Under the pieces are notes generated by a model. That model searched no databases. It had not been told where the DNA came from and worked only from the letters and a program-made list of their open reading frames with translations. From Saprospiraceae bacterium (lineage in GTDB: Bacteria; Bacteroidota; Bacteroidia; Chitinophagales; Saprospiraceae), in contig JADKKF010000015.1 of assembly GCA_016720635.1 (NCBI GenBank), positions 43,895 to 107,894 of the forward strand: a stretch of DNA of 64,000 bases, in the 5' to 3' direction. How positions within the stretch are numbered: position 1 is the first letter of the stretch; each line of letters starts with the position of its first letter. The translations under genes were made by a program, and so were the position numbers. Positions 27,267 through 35,994 of the stretch are shown here, in pieces.

Positions 27267-28358
27267 ATGAAATTTATATTTCCAACCTTAATCTTCGCCA
27301 TCCTTTTTTCGAGTGCATGCAAAAAGACAGTTGAGACCAAACCTGTCGTCAACGATATAAAAGAGCTTGTATTTGCATCGGGTCAGCTAGAATGGGATGA
27401 TAGTTACAATCTAGTCGCCCAGACAGATGGGATTTTGATGTCAGCAAAGTTTGAAATAGGCCAAGAAGTGAAGAAGGGCATCGTTTACGCAGTATTAGAC
27501 AATAGGACTAGTCAAATAAATACGGAGGTGGCCGATGAGTTGCTTGGGATTGCCAAAGAGAATTTAAAGCCCAGTGCGCCACAGCTTTTGCAGATTGATC
27601 AAAATATTCAGATTGCTGAAAATAAGTATCAGCAAGATAAATTGCAGGCGGATAGATACCAAAGGCTTTTCGATAAAGGTAGCGTAGCAAAAATCGAAAT
27701 GGAAAATATGCAATTGGCAGCTAAAAATTCCCTAGCCAATTTAAATGCCTTGAATAAGCAAAAATCAAGCATCCTCCAACAGTCGAAATCTCAAGAGATT
27801 AGCGTTCGAGGGCAGCTTAAAAATGCAAGGACCGTCCAAAATTATAACCAAATTAAAGTGCCAGAAACGGGTACCATCATTAAGAAACTGAAGAATGACG
27901 GAGACTTTGTGCGTAGGGGAGAGGTAGTGGCGGTCATAGCGGATCAAAGCAATGTCGAAGGTGTTTTGAATATAGATGAAAACTCGATTGGTAAAATCAA
28001 AATTGGACAAACGGCTTATGTACAACTGAATACCGACAAAAACAAAGTGTATGAAGCAAAAATTACCGAAATTTTGTCTGCCTTCGACCAATTGTCCCAG
28101 TCTTTTATTTGCAAAGTCAAATTCAAAGATTCATTGGCTTTGAAATACCACGGAACTCAATTGGAAGCCAATATTTTAATCGGAGAAAAGAAAAATGCCT
28201 TGTTGATTCCTCGTAAAATGCTTGGATATGGCAACAAAGTAAATGTCAAAGGGATTGACAGTCCCGTTGTCATCAAGCCTGGCATTATTTCGACAGAATA
28301 CGTAGAGGTTTTAGAAGGTATTACAAAGGAGGATATTATATTACCATTGGGTCATTAA
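27267..28358 (+). CDS. Periplasmic adaptor lipoprotein (HlyD/MacA-like)
   Basis: A 363-residue membrane-fusion protein. The N-terminus ends in FSSAC, a plausible lipobox with the lipid-bearing Cys at about residue 18. A biotinyl-lipoyl-like half-motif (GQEVKKGIVYAVLDNRTSQI) is followed by a long coiled-coil hairpin (about 100-190) and the second half-motif (GDFVRRGEVVAVIADQS). A beta-barrel and membrane-proximal domain ends the protein. It would bridge the TolC-like channel and the inner-membrane permease as MacA does. It is the third gene of the operon. Confidence 0.9.
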   Translation: MKFIFPTLIFAILFSSACKKTVETKPVVNDIKELVFASGQLEWDDSYNLVAQTDGILMSAKFEIGQEVKKGIVYAVLDNRTSQINTEVADELLGIAKENLKPSAPQLLQIDQNIQIAENKYQQDKLQADRYQRLFDKGSVAKIEMENMQLAAKNSLANLNALNKQKSSILQQSKSQEISVRGQLKNARTVQNYNQIKVPETGTIIKKLKNDGDFVRRGEVVAVIADQSNVEGVLNIDENSIGKIKIGQTAYVQLNTDKNKVYEAKITEILSAFDQLSQSFICKVKFKDSLALKYHGTQLEANILIGEKKNALLIPRKMLGYGNKVNVKGIDSPVVIKPGIISTEYVEVLEGITKEDIILPLGH

Positions 28359-28410
28359 ATTTAGTGGTTTATTGGATGGCTTCAATTTAGATAATTTTAA
28401 TTGTGAATAA

Positions 28411-29634
28411 ATGAATATCAACTATAAAATTGCCAAGACATACATTTTTTCAAATAAAAAATTAACTGCAGTAGGTGTTTTAGGGGTTTTACTAGGGATG
28501 TCTGTTTATATCTTTATGAATAGCCTTATGGTAGGATTTGATCGCACTTCCAATACGACTGTTTTTAAGAATACTGCCCATATCAGAGTGTATAAAGATG
28601 ATGAGATCAGTAAGCCTTTGATCAAGGACAGCATCGCGCCGTATCTTATCATCAATCCAAAAATAGTTCCTAAAATTAATACCATCATCAACCCCAAAAA
28701 GATACTTCAAATTTTGAAAAACGATGAAAATGTCGTCATCGCAACTCCCCAAGTCAATACAAATGTCTTTTACAACAACGGCAAATCTCAAATTTCTGGC
28801 ACCGCTATAGGTATCATTCCAGAAGAAGCCAACAATATGTTCGATATAAAATCGACTATGGTCGAAGGTCATTTGGATCATTTAATCCACAATCCCAATG
28901 GCATCATAATTGGTAGTGGTGTGGCTGAAAAAATGAACCTTACGACGGGTGACAATATCAACCTTACTTCCTCAAAGGGAATCAATCGGACACTCAAAAT
29001 AATCGGCATTTTCAAAACCAATAATTACAATATTGACAAAATAAAGTCCTATATAAATATGCCGCTGGCACAACAAATTTTGAAGGAAGGGAACACTTAT
29101 ATCACAGATATCAATGTAAAAGTGGCAGATCCTGAAACAGCAGAACCTATCGCCGCTCACTTGACAGAGCTTACAGGATATAATGCCGAAAGTTGGCAAA
29201 AATCCAACGAAACGATCGTTGCCGCTGGGAGGATGAGAAAGATTATTATTTCATTCGTGTCTTTTACCATTTTGTTGATTGCTGGATTTGGAATTTATAA
29301 TATTTTAAATATGACCGTCTCACAAAAAATCAATGATATAGCGATTTTGAAAGCTATGGGATTTAAAGGGAATGATGTTGTTCGAATATTTGTTACTCAA
29401 GCCGTTTCCATAGGAGTTATGGGTGTGATAGGAGGAGTTGCTATGGCTACAGTAGTCATCACACTTTTGAAAAAAGTTTATATAGGTGGAGACATTGGGT
29501 ATTTTCCAATTAATTATGAATCGACCAAGTATTTACAAGGGATTATAATTGGTTTGGTGATTACGTTTTTCGCTGGCTATATTCCCGCCAAAAAAGCTGC
29601 TAATGTTGACCCAGTAGAAATATTAAGAAGATAA
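28411..29634 (+). CDS. ABC transporter permease (MacB/FtsX-like)
   Basis: A 407-residue inner-membrane permease. One membrane helix near the N-terminus (about residues 18-40), a large periplasmic domain (about 45-270) and three C-terminal helices (about 275-400) give the MacB/FtsX layout. The FtsX signature region reads INDIAILKAMGFKGNDVVRIF and the protein ends FFAGYIPAKKAANVDPVEIL. The separate ATPase gene starts 2 bp downstream. Together with the adaptor and TolC-like channel it should form a mechanotransmission-type tripartite efflux pump rather than a classic membrane-spanning importer. Confidence 0.92.
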   Translation: MNINYKIAKTYIFSNKKLTAVGVLGVLLGMSVYIFMNSLMVGFDRTSNTTVFKNTAHIRVYKDDEISKPLIKDSIAPYLIINPKIVPKINTIINPKKILQILKNDENVVIATPQVNTNVFYNNGKSQISGTAIGIIPEEANNMFDIKSTMVEGHLDHLIHNPNGIIIGSGVAEKMNLTTGDNINLTSSKGINRTLKIIGIFKTNNYNIDKIKSYINMPLAQQILKEGNTYITDINVKVADPETAEPIAAHLTELTGYNAESWQKSNETIVAAGRMRKIIISFVSFTILLIAGFGIYNILNMTVSQKINDIAILKAMGFKGNDVVRIFVTQAVSIGVMGVIGGVAMATVVITLLKKVYIGGDIGYFPINYESTKYLQGIIIGLVITFFAGYIPAKKAANVDPVEILRR

Positions 29635-29636
29635 GA

Positions 29637-30314
29637 ATGAAAACAGTATTAAAAACTGAAAAAATTGATAAATATTTTCACGACCCTGTGGAATTTCAAG
29701 TGCTGAAAGACATCAGTTTTGACGTGAATAGAGGGGAGTTTTTATCCATGATTGGCAAATCAGGAAGTGGGAAATCTACTTTGCTGTACATTTTATCGAC
29801 CATGGATACAGAATATTCAGGACAGCTTCATATTGACGGCCAATTGGTAACCGGATTGCCCATAGACTCACTAGCAGAAATTCGAAATGAAAAAATCGGA
29901 TTCGTATTCCAGTTTCACTACTTATTGCCTGAGTTCACTTGCCTCCAAAATGTTATGATTCCAGCACTAAAATTAGGAAAATACAGCGAAGAAGAAATCG
30001 AACACAAAGCTTTTGAAAAATTGAAAATACTTGGACTTGAAGATCAAGCACTCAAATCTGCTAACAAACTCTCGGGAGGCCAACAACAACGAGTAGCAAT
30101 CGCCAGAGCACTCATCAATGACCCGTGTATCATCATGGGCGATGAACCTACGGGCAACCTCGATTCTAAGAATAGCAATATCGTTTTCGATATCTTCCAA
30201 AACCTCACTCGAGAATTTGGTCAAACCATCATTGCCGTTACTCACGACGAAGATTTTGCGCATAGAAGTGACCGAATTATTGAGATGAAAGATGGCAACA
30301 TTCTAGCACATTAA
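29637..30314 (+). CDS. ABC transporter ATP-binding protein (MacB/LolD type)
   Basis: A 225-residue ATPase with Walker A GKSGSGKST (residues 40-48), the Q-loop at VFQFHYLLPEFT, the signature LSGGQQQRVAIARAL (about 143-157), Walker B CIIMGDEPTGNLD and the switch His in VTHDEDFA. The length and the EPTGNLDS segment are typical of the LolD/MacB/FtsE class that pairs with FtsX-fold permeases. It is the last gene of the TetR-controlled efflux operon. It powers the pump from the cytosolic side. Confidence 0.95.
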   Translation: MKTVLKTEKIDKYFHDPVEFQVLKDISFDVNRGEFLSMIGKSGSGKSTLLYILSTMDTEYSGQLHIDGQLVTGLPIDSLAEIRNEKIGFVFQFHYLLPEFTCLQNVMIPALKLGKYSEEEIEHKAFEKLKILGLEDQALKSANKLSGGQQQRVAIARALINDPCIIMGDEPTGNLDSKNSNIVFDIFQNLTREFGQTIIAVTHDEDFAHRSDRIIEMKDGNILAH

Positions 30315-30383
30315 TTGTTTAATAATTGAAATTTTGAGCTAAACTTGGCTTAGATTTTTTAAATCATTAAAAATTTAAATATT

Positions 30384-31379
30384 ATGAATTATCTTAAATT
30401 GGGCCTCTTGGCTTTCATATTTAGCATACCGTTTACTTCATTTGCTCAGTTTGTCCAAAAGCCGCTACCGTACGCTTTCAATGCCCTCGAACCATATATC
30501 GATGCAACGACCATGGAGATTCATTATACCAAGCACCATGCGGGTTACGTGAAGAATCTAAATGCAGCACTTGCAAATATTCCCAACAATGGAAAAGATC
30601 AAAAAATAACTGATATTTTGAAGAATATTTCAAAATACGATGGTGCCGTCAGAAATAATGCAGGAGGCCACTATAATCACGAGTTCTTTTGGTCTATTTT
30701 ATCGCCGAAGTCTAATAAACCATCCGATTATCTCATGTCCGCTATCAACAAGCAATTTGGGTCTTTGGACAGTCTTAAAGGATTGCTCAACAAGGCAGCT
30801 ATGGGTAGATTTGGATCTGGCTGGGCTTGGGTCATAGTGAATCCCCAATTAAAACTCGAAGTAATTTCGACGCCGCTACAAGACAATCCATTGATGGGTG
30901 ATGCGCCTAAAAAAGGAACTCCAATCCTCGGTATCGACGTTTGGGAACACGCATATTATCTCAAATACCAAAATAAACGTGGGGATTATCTTGCGGCTAT
31001 CTGGAACGTATTCAATTGGGATGAAATAAGCAGGCTTTATGAAGCCAATGTACCAAAACTTACCTTGGATCAAAAATGGAGCAGTCTTGCCAATTATTCG
31101 GCTTCTTTGGATAAAATAAAGGAGCTTTCAGCCAAGGATCCAAAGCAGATGATCTTTCATACTTCCAAGCTGACAGATGCCGCCAAAGAGCTTACAAAAA
31201 GCCCGATACCAGCTGATTATGCCAGCAATGCCATGACCAAAAATATTGGCGATTTGGGTAATTTGACTACCAATTTGGATCAACTCATCAGAAAAAAAGC
31301 CAAGTCAAAACTTATCAACAATGCCATTACACAAATCAATGACCTAGTTAAAAATATACTTTCTACAGTTAATAATTGA
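30384..31379 (+). CDS. Exported Mn-type superoxide dismutase with C-terminal extension
   Basis: A 331-residue protein. A signal peptide (about residues 1-22, FTSFAQ) is followed by a complete Fe/Mn superoxide dismutase (about 25-220). The metal ligands are H47 (EIHYTKHH), H99 ([10 protein letters not shown]), D185 and H189 ([10 protein letters not shown]). Gly95 together with Gln166 (QDNPLMG) matches manganese rather than iron enzymes. The family is normally about 200 residues; here about 110 extra helical, lysine-rich residues follow (about 225-331) with no similarity I recognise. It should remove superoxide in the periplasm or outside. It follows the efflux operon by 69 bp with no terminator between, so partial co-transcription is possible. 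Confidence 0.92.
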   Translation: MNYLKLGLLAFIFSIPFTSFAQFVQKPLPYAFNALEPYIDATTMEIHYTKHHAGYVKNLNAALANIPNNGKDQKITDILKNISKYDGAVRNNAGGHYNHEFFWSILSPKSNKPSDYLMSAINKQFGSLDSLKGLLNKAAMGRFGSGWAWVIVNPQLKLEVISTPLQDNPLMGDAPKKGTPILGIDVWEHAYYLKYQNKRGDYLAAIWNVFNWDEISRLYEANVPKLTLDQKWSSLANYSASLDKIKELSAKDPKQMIFHTSKLTDAAKELTKSPIPADYASNAMTKNIGDLGNLTTNLDQLIRKKAKSKLINNAITQINDLVKNILSTVNN

Positions 31380-31761
31380 TTGAGATAAAATATTGAATAT
31401 CCTTGGGGCAATGTGGAATACATATTGCCCTTTTTTATTTAAAAAAGCTATGATTGCAACAATAATATCATCCTATTTTTAGAGACTTCGATTTTCTAAA
31501 AGGCTAAAATTTGGAATTCCTTATCCCAATTCTTTATCCTATATTTTTCAAAAAATTTACGAATGCTGAATTGATTTAAGTACTGGTTGTTCGGAATTTC
31601 CAAATACGTCCACACTGCGGACGCAATTCAGTTGGAGCTCATTACAGAATACTAAAAGTTAGAATTAAAGAAAAAATGAGAGAGTTTTAATAGTGGCAGA
31701 AGCCAAGAAAAAAACTTCAAAAAAGAATCAAAATAAGCTTTGGTTTGTATTTATCTTATAT
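31380..31761. other. Intergenic stretch with terminator, no gene supported
   Basis: This 382-bp gap holds the terminator at 31406-31437 and then AT-rich sequence. A GTG-started reading at 31693 gives a lysine-rich stretch (AEAKKKTSKKNQNK) that runs into the antisense of the MFS gene. It could be a gene remnant, but nothing supports expression. Confidence 0.5.
31406..31437 (+). terminator. Rho-independent terminator after superoxide dismutase
   Basis: GGGCAAT (31406-31412) pairs perfectly with ATTGCCC (31424-31430) across an 11-nt loop and is followed by six T. It lies 26 bp after the superoxide dismutase stop and ends the plus-strand run that began with tetR. Confidence 0.88.
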
Positions 31762-33006
31762 CTAACTCCCCTCATACTTCATCGTCAGCTTTGCCAGCGA
31801 TTTTACCTTGAAATACACCATTGTCGCTATCCCAACGGTGACCATGCCCCCGATGGCTACAGCTCGCTGCGGCCCCCACCAATGCGCCGTGACTCCCGAC
31901 TCAAAGGCCCCCAGCTCATTGCTCGAACTCACGAACACGGAATTCACAGAATTGACGCGGCCTTTCATCTCGTGGGGTATTTTGAACTGTAGGATATTCG
32001 AGCGGACGTTGACGCTGATGCCATCGAATACACCACTTAGAAATAATGCTAGAAACGATAACCAAAACCACTCAGAAAGCCCAAAGACAACCATACACAC
32101 CCCGAATCCAATCACCGCCATGATCATCTTTTTGCCAGGATTTTCGATGATAGGGAAGTAGGTTATCAGCAGCAGGACCAAGATTGTTCCCATCGAGGTA
32201 GCAGCCCTGAGCCACCCGAAGCCTTCGGCACCGCAGTTCAGTATTTGGTCTGCAAATATTGGTAACAAAGCCACCGCTCCTCCAAAAAGCACGGCCAGCA
32301 TATCCAAGCTTATCGCCCACAAAATCGCCTTGTTTTTCAGCACGAAATCGATCCCTTCCTTGAGTGATGCCAAGACATTCTCGGATTGCTTATACAAAAT
32401 CGGTTTCGGCTTGATGCGATAGATCAGCCAAGATGCAAATATCAAGATGATTATGATCGTCAAAAATATGCTGTCGCCGCCGTATTTAGCGTACCAAAAT
32501 CCAGCGATGGCGGGTGCTATGACTGAGGCAAACTGCCAGGAGGTGCTATTCCACGTTGAGGCATTTTGCAGTACCTCGTGATCGACCAACTGATGGATCA
32601 GCGAAAAAGCAGAAGGTGAAATCAAAGCCCGAGCAATCCCTAGTAAAAACATCGTAGCAAACAAAGCCAAAATCATATTTGCCTCCGAAAATCGCCACGT
32701 AAAATAGTCCGAACAGAACAAAAGGGGAATGCACGATAACACCACCGTAAAAGCATAACACCACAGCAACAGCGACCGCTTCTCACTGATGTCCACCCAG
32801 TGCCCAACGAAAAAAGACAGCAGCAGCGCAGGAACAAACTCCACCAAGCCAATTAGCCCCAGCATGAACGCGTCCTTCGTGTATTCGTAGATTTTCCAGC
32901 CGATCAAAACGGCCAGCATATTCGTCCCCAAAGTCAACAAAAACTTCGCGGAAATAAAATCCCGAAATTCTCCAAATCTTAACGCCGCTATCGAATCCTC
33001 TGCCAT
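31762..33006 (-). CDS. Major facilitator superfamily transporter (DHA3/EntS-like)
   Basis: A 414-residue transporter with about 12 membrane segments. It carries the family's motif region after helix 2 (FFVGHWVDISEKRSLLLW) and the second-half region FPIIENPGKKMIMAVIGFG. It resembles the MFS_3/EntS-type exporters with drug or siderophore substrates, but the substrate is not readable. The ATG at 33004-33006 is preferred to a TTG four codons upstream, and a -7-like box (complement of 33046-33053, TATTTTTG) fits it. The coding region looks clearly richer in G+C than most of the window (for example around 31860-31920). A copy of the structured intergenic element lies 78 bp upstream. Confidence 0.88.
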   Translation of the reverse strand: MAEDSIAALRFGEFRDFISAKFLLTLGTNMLAVLIGWKIYEYTKDAFMLGLIGLVEFVPALLLSFFVGHWVDISEKRSLLLWCYAFTVVLSCIPLLFCSDYFTWRFSEANMILALFATMFLLGIARALISPSAFSLIHQLVDHEVLQNASTWNSTSWQFASVIAPAIAGFWYAKYGGDSIFLTIIIILIFASWLIYRIKPKPILYKQSENVLASLKEGIDFVLKNKAILWAISLDMLAVLFGGAVALLPIFADQILNCGAEGFGWLRAATSMGTILVLLLITYFPIIENPGKKMIMAVIGFGVCMVVFGLSEWFWLSFLALFLSGVFDGISVNVRSNILQFKIPHEMKGRVNSVNSVFVSSSNELGAFESGVTAHWWGPQRAVAIGGMVTVGIATMVYFKVKSLAKLTMKYEGS

Positions 33007-33083
33007 GCTTTTTGTCAAAAATATTCTTTAAAAACCCGAAGATAACAAAAATATGATGCCTTTCATTTGCTTGGATATTTTTT

Positions 33084-33194
33084 GGGCGCGTCCCTCGGCT
33101 GCGCCGACGGTCGAGCTGTCCATGGGTTCACTTCGTTCCGTCTCACCTCGCCATTTGGACGAGTCGAGACCGAGCCATTCCCATCTCTCGCGCG
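33084..33194 (-). repeat. Structured intergenic element, copy A
   Basis: Read on the minus strand it begins GCGCGAGAG and ends GGGACGCGCCC. A stem-loop TCGGC-TGC-GCCGA lies at 33095-33107. A longer stem pairs GTCTC and CTCG with their complements near 33140-33170. The internal block GGAACGAAGTGAACCCATGGAC closely resembles the matching block in copy B (GAAACGAAGTGGAGTCACGG). It sits between tdk and the MFS gene, 36 bp past the tdk stop. The function is unknown; I recall similar GCGT...ACGCC elements between genes of other Bacteroidota, but cannot name a family. Confidence 0.6.
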
Positions 33195-33230
33195 ACTCGG
33201 AGCTTCTTGTATTTATGTCCAACAAAATCT

Positions 33231-33884
33231 TTAGTTGAAGGGTATTTCGACTTGCTTGGGATCGTCTTTATGTGGAGTCCCCTGTGCGTGATGATCCAAA
33301 GGTGGAAAAGTCAATATATTGCCCATAGAATAGCATTTTCTGCATCGTGGCTCGTATATGTCCTTTGCACCTAGCACGACTGTTTCCGTTTCAGCTGAAA
33401 ATCGGTAGGAGTGCGTTGCCAAATTGCCACAATGGGGACAGATGGCATGTACCTTTGTGATATACTCCGCCACCGCCAGTAGCCCAGGTACAGGGCCGAA
33501 GGGCATACCCCTGAAATCCATGTCCAAACCTGCGATGACAACCCGTTTTCCTCTAAGAGCCAACTCTTGACACACGGGTATCAGATCCATATCAAAAAAC
33601 TGTGCTTCGTCGATGCCAACTACTTGGATTTCATCATTCATCTTTAGCAGTTCTTTAGAATGAGGGATAGGGATGCCATCCATTGCGTTCTCATTGTGAC
33701 TCACGATTTTGGTTTCGTGATATCGAGTGTCTTGAGAGGGTTTGTATAGAGCAACGGGCTGATTGGCGATCTTTGCCCGTTTAAGCCTTCTGATGAGTTC
33801 TTCTGTTTTACCTGAAAACATAGATCCACAGACCACTTCTACCCATCCACTTCTCTGACCTTTGAAAAAGGGTTCTAAGAACAT
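33231..33884 (-). CDS. tdk: Thymidine kinase
   Basis: A 217-residue type II thymidine kinase. The P-loop is VCGSMFSGKTEELIRRLKRA (about residues 20-39). The DNA-salvage hallmark IDEAQFFD holds the catalytic Glu. Zinc-binding cysteines appear as CPHC and CRKC (HAICPHCGNLATHSYR; EPRCRKCYSMG). It phosphorylates thymidine with ATP in the salvage pathway. The C-terminal tail of about 25 residues (DHHAQGTPHKDDPKQ) is polar and not conserved in the family. It is divergent from the gene at 34028. A copy of the structured element lies just downstream. Confidence 0.95.
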   Translation of the reverse strand: MFLEPFFKGQRSGWVEVVCGSMFSGKTEELIRRLKRAKIANQPVALYKPSQDTRYHETKIVSHNENAMDGIPIPHSKELLKMNDEIQVVGIDEAQFFDMDLIPVCQELALRGKRVVIAGLDMDFRGMPFGPVPGLLAVAEYITKVHAICPHCGNLATHSYRFSAETETVVLGAKDIYEPRCRKCYSMGNILTFPPLDHHAQGTPHKDDPKQVEIPFN

Positions 33885-33931
33885 ACGGCTATTTTATAAT
33901 GAATTAAGTATTAAAAAAAATAATAATATAT

Positions 33932-33939
33932 TATCTTTG
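33932..33939 (+). promoter_or_regulatory. Candidate -7 promoter box
   Basis: TATCTTTG matches TAnnTTTG and lies 88 bp before the ATG at 34028, in the divergent gap after tdk. The leader it would create is long, AT-rich and without an obvious fold. No clear -33 TTG is seen. Confidence 0.4.
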
Positions 33940-34027
33940 TGCGTAAAATATAAGATATTTTAGGTCTTATACGTTTAAGTTTCAAAATTAAGCAGAGTAA
34001 TTTATATTTTATATAAAAAAATCATAT

Positions 34028-34905
34028 ATGTTGAAAAAAAATGTAATAGAAAGGCATATCGAAAAAATTTCCAAATTGGTTCAGACGCTTGATTGGTCCG
34101 ATGGGTTGAATAGCTTAGACAAAGAAATATTGGCTGATCAGATCAAAGTACTTTATGCCGTTGTGTCACATGGTTCTTTTGATATGCCAGATGCTTTGGA
34201 CAAGTTGCCAAGCAGCAAAGCCAGCGATTCTCATGGTCTAGCGTCCAGCAATGGTACAGCAAGCATTCCAGTAGCCTCTACCATCGAGACGGTATCGCAT
34301 TTTGAGCCAGTTAAGGTCACCGAAGTTGTTTTCGAACCCAAAGTGACAGAGCCTATCATCCCTAGTACCAATGGCGTTTCTATACCTACTGTAATCGAAA
34401 GTCCAGTAGTAGAAACGGTGGCGACAGTTGTAAACACTTCGCAAAGCAATGGACACAGTGCTGAGATTTTAACAGAGACGCCCGTTCAAGCTCCCGAGGG
34501 GGGGTGGCGCAGCTCCCGGCAGTTGCCAGCTCCCGAGCCGAAGTTTGAACCGGTCCACGTTTCCGTGCCATCCACTCATACAGCTTCTAGCAATGGTTAT
34601 GCAGAACTTTATGAGATACCGATGGGCAAGGAATTGGCCAGCCATCTAAGCAATCTCCCTGTAAAGGACCTCAATGATGCCTTGGGACTGAATGAGAAGG
34701 TTTTATTGATGAACGAATTGTTCGATGGGGTCAACGAGAAATTTTACCACACGTTGGAAAAAATAAACCAAATGCCAGATTTTGATTCGCCAAGCAATAT
34801 CTCAATCAGGAGGTGGTAGGCGTTTATGGATGGATGTCCTCTGAAAAAATAAGTCGCGCCAAACAGTTCATCAAATTGGTTAGAAGGAAATTTCCTAATA
34901 ATTAA
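34028..34905 (+). CDS. Conserved Bacteroidota protein of unknown function, frameshifted near its end
   Basis: The uninterrupted frame gives 263 residues ending ISIRRW. Inserting one base at about 34788-34791 (TCGCC to TCGGCC) continues the protein as FDSAKQYLNQEVVGVYGWMS, then KISRAKQFIKLVRRKF, ending at 34905. That tail restores the pattern known from a Bacteroidota family whose C-terminus has a helical core (KDLNDALGLNEKVLLMNELF) followed by LN...FDSxxxAxxYL and AKxFIKLVxRRF. The N-terminus (about residues 1-60) is helical. The middle (about 65-200) is a Pro/Val/Ser/Thr-rich linker of low complexity, with a run of seven G around 34497-34503. There is no signal peptide, so it is cytosolic. 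The role is unknown. Confidence 0.75.
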
Positions 34906-34908
34906 TCC

Positions 34909-34916
34909 TACCTTTG
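34909..34916 (+). promoter_or_regulatory. Candidate -7 promoter box upstream of era
   Basis: TACCTTTG matches TAnnTTTG. It begins 4 bp after the corrected stop of the preceding gene. Transcription would start near 34923, so the whole structured element B would lie in a leader of about 170 nt in front of era. Confidence 0.45.
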
Positions 34917-34931
34917 CGGGAATTAGGCCAA

Positions 34932-35066
34932 GCGCGTCAAGGGTGGGAGTGATCACTCAAGGGCAGGTTAACTGACCATGTGTGAGTCTCATCGAAGTAT
35001 CTGATGAGACCGAAACGAAGTGGAGTCACGGACGACCTGACAGTCACGAAGTGGCTGGGACGCCCC
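34932..35066 (+). repeat. Structured intergenic element, copy B
   Basis: Read on the plus strand it begins GCGCGTCAAGGG and ends GGGACGCCCC. The stem GTCTCATC/GATGAGAC (34986-35010) is perfect over 8 bp with a 9-nt loop. A terminal stem CAGTCAC-GAA-GTGGCTG (35041-35057) has one G-T wobble that pairs only on this strand. The block CGAAACGAAGTGGAGTCACG matches copy A, and the end motifs match copy C. It fills the gap in front of era. Confidence 0.65.
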
Positions 35067-35094
35067 ACAATCAAAAATATTTCAATAAAAAATT

Positions 35095-35994
35095 ATGCAT
35101 AAAAGCGGGTTCGTCAATATCATAGGAAAGCCAAACGTAGGGAAATCTACTTTGATGAATGTGCTGGTGGGAGAGCGGATGAGTATCATCACGCATAAGC
35201 CTCAGACGACGCGTCATAGGATTCTTGGGATCGTTAATGACGACGATTATCAGATTATTTTTAGTGATTCGCCAGGGATCATCGAGAAGTCCAGCTATAA
35301 GATGCAAGAGAAGATGAATCGGTTCGCTTATTCGTCATTCGAGGACGCCGATATCATCCTGTACATGGTGGACGTGGTGGATCCAACGCCGCCCGACGAA
35401 AAATTGCTCTTGCGATTGAATGGGCAAAAAGTACCCGTTTTCTTGTTGTTGAACAAAGTAGATAAAATCGAGGCGGAAGAACTCGAAACCTTGCAAATAA
35501 AGTGGCGAGAGACCTTGCCTGCAGCGACGATATATCCGATTTCTGCAAGGGATAAATCAGGACTTGACGGGTTGATTCCTGATATTTTGGTGCATTTGCC
35601 AGAGGGGCCAGAGTATTTTCCAAAAGATCAATTCACGGATCGTCCGATGCGATTTTTTGTGAGTGAAATCATCCGAGAGAAGATCCTGCTGCTGTACCGC
35701 CAGGAGATCCCATACAGCTGCGAAGTCGTTGTGGAGAGCTATCAAGAGCCAGATCCAGCACAAAAATCCAAATTCACACGCATAGAAGCCATCATCTATG
35801 TGGCTAGAAAATCACAAAAGAATATCATGATCGGTCATAGGGGAGAGGCAATCACAGAATTGGGGAAACAATCGCGATTGGCAATCGAAAAATTCATAGA
35901 ATGTCCAGTATTTCTCCAATTGTTCATCAAAGTCAAAGAAGACTGGCGAGACGATGAAAGGGCGCTGAAGAATTTTGGCTATCAGGCGGATTAA
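35095..35994 (+). CDS. era: GTPase Era
   Basis: A 299-residue ribosome-assembly GTPase. The G motifs are complete: G1 GKPNVGKST (residues 11-19), G2 around TTRHRILG, G3 DSPGI, G4 NKVD and G5 SARD. The C-terminal KH domain includes the conserved [16 protein letters not shown] segment, then [16 protein letters not shown]. Era binds the 3' end of 16S rRNA during small-subunit maturation. The gene overlaps the convergent kbl by 4 bp, where the palindrome TTAA supplies both stop codons. The coding DNA looks richer in G+C than the window average. Confidence 0.97.
   Translation: MHKSGFVNIIGKPNVGKSTLMNVLVGERMSIITHKPQTTRHRILGIVNDDDYQIIFSDSPGIIEKSSYKMQEKMNRFAYSSFEDADIILYMVDVVDPTPPDEKLLLRLNGQKVPVFLLLNKVDKIEAEELETLQIKWRETLPAATIYPISARDKSGLDGLIPDILVHLPEGPEYFPKDQFTDRPMRFFVSEIIREKILLLYRQEIPYSCEVVVESYQEPDPAQKSKFTRIEAIIYVARKSQKNIMIGHRGEAITELGKQSRLAIEKFIECPVFLQLFIKVKEDWRDDERALKNFGYQAD

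Noticed and set aside
31693..31992. A 99-codon plus-strand frame after superoxide dismutase
   Set aside because: Most of it is the antisense of the MFS gene's 3' end. Only its first 16 codons look plausible, which is not enough to call a gene.
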